Below, piece by piece: positions 60,230 through 64,000 of a DNA stretch of 64,000 bases (position 1 is the first letter of the stretch; every line of letters begins with the position of its first letter). The position numbers were made by a program, and so were the translations under genes. The stretch comes from UBA4874 sp002399435 (GTDB lineage: Bacteria; Bacillota; Clostridia; Caldicoprobacterales; DTU083). The DNA lies in the NCBI GenBank assembly GCA_036823195.1, contig DAISGI010000001.1, positions 62,001 through 126,000 on the forward strand. The letters run 5' to 3'. The notes below the pieces were generated by a model, which worked only from the letters and a program-made list of their open reading frames with translations, made no database searches and was not told the origin of the DNA.

Positions 60230-61561
60230 ATGGGTTCGATACTGATTCCACTTCTTTTTATTATGGCAGCTCTCTCGGTTCTGCCGGGTATGGTATCCTC
60301 CATGGTGGATAACCATTTTGCCATTTCCCGGACGGAGAATCTGTATCAGGAAGCCTATTATCTGGCAGAGTCCGGCGCCCGCTGCGCTGTCCGGGACTTT
60401 ACGCAGATCATCCGGGAGGTGCAGGCGGAATGCCTGTCAGATTTTGAGTGGGATCCTTTGATGCATCCGCTTTCCAGCCTGCAGGAAAGTGCGGACCGGC
60501 ATGTGGCGGAAGATCTGATCCCAAAGCTGAAGGAAAGATTGAAGGAAATGGGCTATGGAGGTCCTGTGGCGGATTATAACGAACCGGCTTTATCGGATCT
60601 GTCTCCCGAATCGAATATCGATGTCAAGATGATCAAAAGGTTCCTCAACCAACCTCCTGAGATCAGGATTGTCTCCAGGGCAAAAATCGGTAAAATAAAA
60701 AGACAGGTCGATGCCATTCTTCAGGTCAATGCAGTAAGTCAACTATACGACAGCAGCCTGTTTCGAATGGCTTTGTTATCCGATGGGGGAATGGAAGTAC
60801 GCGGCTCCGGGTCTTTTCAGTCCGATGGTGCAGTGTACACCCAGGGGGAGATTCTTGCAGAGGGGCAAAGCAGGCTGGAACTATGCAATCATCTTTTCAC
60901 CAGGCAGAATATTATTATCCGGGAGGAAAGCTCCGCTTCTTTTTCACGGGATCTTGTCTGCGGCAACATTATAGCATCCGGAGCAGGCAATCAGGTTATT
61001 TGCCGGAGGGATGTCTATGCCTATCATCCCGCAGAGGCCCTGCAGAACTCCATTGCGATCAGGGGAAGCCTTCACACTCCCCGCCGATCCGATTTCCTTG
61101 CGGGGGCGGCAACCGGGGATATCCTGTATAAAATGGAAAAACAGGCTGGCTGGGATTACAAAGCGCATCTGGATCCATCGGTTTCGGTACCGAAGGTCAA
61201 TGTGCTGCCAAATGAAACGGGATTCTCTGTCCTGAATCCGGATTCCCCCGTCCTTTTTTTGACTCCCGAGGAAAAGGACATTGTTCTGCCCCCGGGAGAA
61301 TACAGCGGTATCGTGTGTACCAACGGTTCCATTCAGGTTGGACCGGGGGATTCCGTGAATTTCCGTGGCCTGTTGATTTCCGGAAAAAAGGTGATTGTGG
61401 AAGGAAACCTCCGTCTGAAGGAGGATAAAAAATTTTTGCTTCGTTTGCTGGAGGAACAGGGGGAACCACTGAAGCACTTTTTCAGAGTGGATGACAAAAA
61501 GGCCCTGGTGGAGATTGGTTCCTTCCGGGAGCATCCCTATCAGGAAGTTATAGAAGAATGA
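60230..61561 (+). CDS. PilX-like minor pilin/pilus-associated protein
   Basis: The 443-residue protein starts MGSILIPLLFIMAALSVLPGM, a hydrophobic helix like PilX N-termini but without the Glu5 residue, followed by AYYLAESGARCAVRDF, which is typical of PilX-like proteins. The C-terminal 250 residues look beta-rich (VRGSGSFQSDGAVYTQGEIL; IVCTNGSIQVGPGDSVNFRGLLISGKKVIVEGNL), resembling right-handed beta-helix polymer-forming modules. The role is probably at the pilus tip or in assembly. It is in frame with the preceding gene, separated by TAA TGG ATG. Confidence 0.8.
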   Translation: MGSILIPLLFIMAALSVLPGMVSSMVDNHFAISRTENLYQEAYYLAESGARCAVRDFTQIIREVQAECLSDFEWDPLMHPLSSLQESADRHVAEDLIPKLKERLKEMGYGGPVADYNEPALSDLSPESNIDVKMIKRFLNQPPEIRIVSRAKIGKIKRQVDAILQVNAVSQLYDSSLFRMALLSDGGMEVRGSGSFQSDGAVYTQGEILAEGQSRLELCNHLFTRQNIIIREESSASFSRDLVCGNIIASGAGNQVICRRDVYAYHPAEALQNSIAIRGSLHTPRRSDFLAGAATGDILYKMEKQAGWDYKAHLDPSVSVPKVNVLPNETGFSVLNPDSPVLFLTPEEKDIVLPPGEYSGIVCTNGSIQVGPGDSVNFRGLLISGKKVIVEGNLRLKEDKKFLLRLLEEQGEPLKHFFRVDDKKALVEIGSFREHPYQEVIEE

Positions 61562-61570
61562 GGTGAGTCT

Positions 61571-62500
61571 TTGTTGGCCTTTTCCAGAAAAGTTCTTGCT
61601 TTGGACATGGGGAACCATACCTATAAGATCATTGCAGCTGTCAAAGATCCTGATATCCGTATTCTGCACTATGGCATTCTTCCATGGGAGGAAACCAGTG
61701 GGACCGGAAACCTGATGCAATTCATCCGGAAATTGCAATACCATTTCATGGATACGGTATTGTCTTTTCACCACAAATCCATGGTGATCCGGGAAATAAA
61801 GCTGAAAGGGGGAGAGGAATCCCGCATCCCCGAGCTTGTACGGGAAGAGATGAACCGTTACCAGACGGATCTGAATGAGAAATTTGATTATGATTATCTT
61901 CTGTTACCCGAAAGGGATCATCAAAACGGGCAGCGTACTGCGGTAACCGCTGCAATTTCCAGAAGCATCAATCGGGAGTATATTGACAGGGCAATCCGCC
62001 TGGGATTCCGGCTGACCGCTGTCGATGTCCAGATCCATGCCTTTCTGCGGGTTCTCCGTTGCCTGATGGATCGCTGCAGGGAGCTTCCTTCCCATTCGGC
62101 TTATTTGATGCTGGATTTGGGGTACGATAACACCACGGTTGCTATTTTCTATCGGGAAAGAATATTTGCGCCCAGGGTGATTCCCGTAGGATGCAGATGC
62201 CTGGAGGGAGGATCCGCGGACCTCACGGAGGGTTATCTGATTCCCATTCTCCGAAGCTGCAGCAGCCTGATGGATACATTTACCTACTCCCATGCCGGAA
62301 TACCCCTGCAGCAGGCGATCGCATACGGAGGAGGCGTGTATGCCAGGGGTGTTTGTCCTGCACTGCAGGATCAGATTTCCATAGAATTTTCCGATATGAA
62401 TGAGTTCCGGGATTATTTTCCTGAAGTTCCGTCCGGAATGGATCTGAATTTGTATGGAAACTGCCTTGGGTCCGTGCTATGGAAGGAGAATGCCGAATGA
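61571..62500 (+). CDS. pilM: PilM-like actin-fold pilus assembly protein
   Basis: The 309-residue protein has an actin-like ATPase fold start, ALDMGNHTYKIIA, and a later LMLDLGYDNTTVAIFY phosphate loop, as in PilM/GspL cytoplasmic domains. PilM binds the cytoplasmic tail of PilN. The start is TTG at 61571 or 61574, after AGGTGA. It precedes pilN (ATGA overlap), so the M-N-O order is that of the type IV pilus alignment complex. Confidence 0.88.
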   Translation: MLAFSRKVLALDMGNHTYKIIAAVKDPDIRILHYGILPWEETSGTGNLMQFIRKLQYHFMDTVLSFHHKSMVIREIKLKGGEESRIPELVREEMNRYQTDLNEKFDYDYLLLPERDHQNGQRTAVTAAISRSINREYIDRAIRLGFRLTAVDVQIHAFLRVLRCLMDRCRELPSHSAYLMLDLGYDNTTVAIFYRERIFAPRVIPVGCRCLEGGSADLTEGYLIPILRSCSSLMDTFTYSHAGIPLQQAIAYGGGVYARGVCPALQDQISIEFSDMNEFRDYFPEVPSGMDLNLYGNCLGSVLWKENAE

Positions 62501-63048
62501 AGGATCTCAATCTTTTGCCGCGGGAATATCAAGGGAAACCGCCGGCAGGTCACTGGTTTGTTCTGTTTCTTATTTTGTGCCTTTCCGTCTGGCCAGTTGT
62601 GAATTACGGCTTTCTGAACCCACTGCGGACCCGAAGTGAGAAAAAGCAGCTTGTTTCTGCCAGGGCGCCGACAGGGCAGCCCTCCGTGCTGGAGAAGGAT
62701 TGTGAAGCGCAGCAGGCAAAGCTGGAGGAATGGCAGGACCGGGTGGCGGCTTTTCGTGAAATGGAGGAGGAAGCCCCACAATCCTGGCGGGATAGATGTG
62801 ATGTCCTGATGAATTCCCTTCCGCATGGAGTCTCCATACAGGAGATAACCTGTGATGGGACAACGGTCGTGGTGTCCGGAAGCAGTCCGGATGATGTCCT
62901 TCTCGCAAAATATCTCCGTAATCTGAAGGACAACGGGTCCTTTGCAGAGGTTCGTATGGAAAGAATCCTTTATCGGGACAATAGGGAAGTGGCTTTTCAT
63001 TTATATGGGATCCTGGATTTTCAGAAAACGAAGGAGGAGACATCATGA
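62497..63048 (+). CDS. pilN: PilN-like pilus assembly protein
   Basis: The 183-residue protein begins MKDLNLLPREYQ, the conserved N-terminal PilN motif (xxxNLLPxR) that inserts into PilM, followed by a single membrane helix (WFVLFLILCLSVWPVVNYG), a coiled-coil region (QQAKLEEWQDRVAAFREMEEE) and a small alpha/beta domain. The ATG overlaps the pilM stop by ATGA. The open frame from 62479 is ignored. Confidence 0.88.
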   Translation: MKDLNLLPREYQGKPPAGHWFVLFLILCLSVWPVVNYGFLNPLRTRSEKKQLVSARAPTGQPSVLEKDCEAQQAKLEEWQDRVAAFREMEEEAPQSWRDRCDVLMNSLPHGVSIQEITCDGTTVVVSGSSPDDVLLAKYLRNLKDNGSFAEVRMERILYRDNREVAFHLYGILDFQKTKEETS

Positions 63049-63641
63049 GCCGGAAGAACATTCGAAAAGATCTGCTCCTGCCGGCTATCCTTATTTTTGT
63101 TTTCTTTCTGTATTACAGGCTTTTTCTTGGCCCGGTCCGCAGAGACATCCGCAATTATGACAGGGAGTTGTCTTCCAGCAAGAAAAGCGTGGATATGGTC
63201 TGGAAACGGGATGATCTTGCTGGCCGTTCCCTGGAGCTGAAAACCAGGTTTCAGGAAATCAAGGCGGGTTTACCGGAAGATCTGGATTCTTATGATATCA
63301 TCGTCATGCTGTCGGAATCGGATCCGGGTCATTTAAAAAAAGAAAGTCTTATTTTTCTGGAGCCCGTAAAAAAGAAGGACTGTATTGTCCTGCCGGTGCG
63401 CTTTCATTTTTCAACGGATTACTCCGGTCTGACGCAGCTGTTGTCTTCACTGGATTCCCTTTCCATCCGGCCTTTCGTATCCGACATGCGGATATCGTTG
63501 ATCCATCCGGAAGAAGACAATGGGGATTCCATCGGGACGGATGAAGAAAATACTTCTCTTGATGTGGAGATGACATTGAATTTTTATAAAAAAGGGGACA
63601 AAACATCATCGGACGACTCAAAATCCGGCTTGATCAAATGA
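63045..63641 (+). CDS. pilO: PilO-like pilus assembly protein
   Basis: The 198-residue protein has a basic N-terminus, one membrane helix (LLLPAILIFVFFLYYRLFLG), a coiled-coil stretch and a C-terminal ferredoxin-like domain (DCIVLPVRFHFSTDYSGLTQLLSSLDSL). PilO pairs with PilN in the inner-membrane alignment complex. It overlaps pilN by ATGA. No PilP or PilQ follows, consistent with a cell lacking an outer membrane. Confidence 0.85.
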   Translation: MSRKNIRKDLLLPAILIFVFFLYYRLFLGPVRRDIRNYDRELSSSKKSVDMVWKRDDLAGRSLELKTRFQEIKAGLPEDLDSYDIIVMLSESDPGHLKKESLIFLEPVKKKDCIVLPVRFHFSTDYSGLTQLLSSLDSLSIRPFVSDMRISLIHPEEDNGDSIGTDEENTSLDVEMTLNFYKKGDKTSSDDSKSGLIK

Positions 63642-63677
63642 CTTTCAAATGACTTTCAAAGGAGTGTGTTTCTCATC

Positions 63678-64000
63678 GTGAACAAAATAAGATTCGGCCC
63701 GGCCGGAAATTCTGAAAGCTTTTATGAACAAGGCCATCAAAGCAGCGTGGAAATGCCGAAATGGCTTCATGACATGGGCCTGGATGCCTATGAATATTCT
63801 GTTACCAGGGGGATCCGCCTGAAGGAATCGACTGCAGGGGAGATTGGGGAACAGGCCGCAAAATGGGGAATTGCCATGAGCCTGCACGCCCCCTATTATA
63901 TCAACCTGGCCAGCCGGGAGGAAGAAGGGCGGAAGAAAACCGTCCGTTATCTGTATCGCTCCATGGAAGCTGCCGACTGGTTTGGTGCGAAACGTGTTGT
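63678..64000 (+). CDS. Endonuclease IV-like TIM-barrel protein, 5' part (cut by window edge)
   Basis: The visible 107 codons begin at GTG 63678 and read MNKIRFGPAGNSESFYEQGH, then EMPKWLHDMGLDAYEYSVTRG and SLHAPYYINLAS. This matches the start of AP endonuclease 2 (endonuclease IV) family TIM-barrel proteins, which are zinc-dependent; the H of SLHAPYYINL is a typical metal ligand. AAGGAG lies 14 bases upstream, rather far, and a GTG at 63666 is possible. The gene is cut at its 3' end by the window. Whether it is a true Nfo or the related TIM-barrel protein common in Clostridia is not decided. Confidence 0.75.
   Translation, partial: MNKIRFGPAGNSESFYEQGHQSSVEMPKWLHDMGLDAYEYSVTRGIRLKESTAGEIGEQAAKWGIAMSLHAPYYINLASREEEGRKKTVRYLYRSMEAADWFGAKRV

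Noticed and set aside
63638..63659. ATGACTTTCAA repeated twice at the end of pilO
   Set aside because: It is only an 11-base tandem repeat over a stop codon; too short to interpret.
1..64000. CRISPR arrays, tRNA/rRNA genes, prophage or insertion sequences
   Set aside because: No regularly spaced repeats, no cloverleaf-like or rRNA-like sequence, and no transposase, integrase or phage structural genes were seen on either strand.

Overview
The window reads as a contiguous chromosomal segment of an anaerobic, spore-forming, monoderm Bacillota, most likely class Clostridia. The evidence is an alpha/beta-type small acid-soluble spore protein, YlbJ, an uninterrupted sigK with its pro-sequence, FapR with its operator, CodY behind hslVU, a two-subunit glycine decarboxylase (gcvPA/gcvPB), RNase J, and a type IV pilus cluster with no secretin gene. 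TTG and GTG starts are frequent, and ATGA overlaps show tight operons. I see no rRNA, tRNA, CRISPR array, prophage or insertion sequence.

Layout. 1-6.4 kb: the 3' end of recG, a spore SASP gene followed by a run of four strong hairpins, rsmD-coaD, a coiled-coil protein, ylbJ, a patatin-like lipase and tmcAL. 6.6-9.7 kb: pta-ackA, then yceD-rpmF behind a perfect-consensus promoter. 9.8-15.8 kb: the fatty-acid operon fapR-plsX-fabH-fabD-fabG-acpP-fabF, with a FapR operator at its promoter and no enoyl-ACP reductase gene. 15.9-27.7 kb: the conserved chain rnc-smc-ftsY-ylxM-ffh-rpsP-khpA-rimM-trmD-rplS-lepB-rbgA-rnhB. 27.7-37.3 kb: comM, a lone type IV pilin, a CorA transporter, a small glycine-rich/hydrophobic protein, the glycine cleavage operon gcvT-gcvH-gcvPA-gcvPB, and a PAS-GGDEF-HD-GYP protein. 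37.2-43.4 kb: dprA-topA-hslV-hslU-codY, the usual Bacillota order without trmFO and xerC. 43.5-53.5 kb: a sugar nucleotidyltransferase fused to a degenerate phosphohexomutase domain, rnjA, mltG, a class B penicillin-binding protein, sigK, a DegV protein and yqeG. 53.5-63.6 kb: a type IV pilus operon (pilB, pilT, pilC, prepilin peptidase, three pseudopilins, a PilX-like protein, pilM, pilN, pilO). The window ends inside an endonuclease IV-like TIM-barrel gene.

How the genes work together. Most of the window is growth machinery: lipid synthesis under malonyl-CoA control, protein targeting and secretion, ribosome and tRNA maturation, chromosome organisation, RNA decay and cell-wall synthesis. 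Acetate/acetyl-phosphate metabolism and glycine cleavage supply energy and C1 units. Spore genes are scattered among them. The pilus cluster, the separate pilin, DprA and ComM together suggest a possible monoderm pilus or DNA-uptake capability, which is an inference. I found no clear new multigene system. The features most worth a second look are the hairpin array after the SASP gene, the inactive-looking mutase domain, the split pilin arrangement, the inverted repeat at the patatin gene, the duplicated tail of rnhB, and the small glycine-rich membrane protein.
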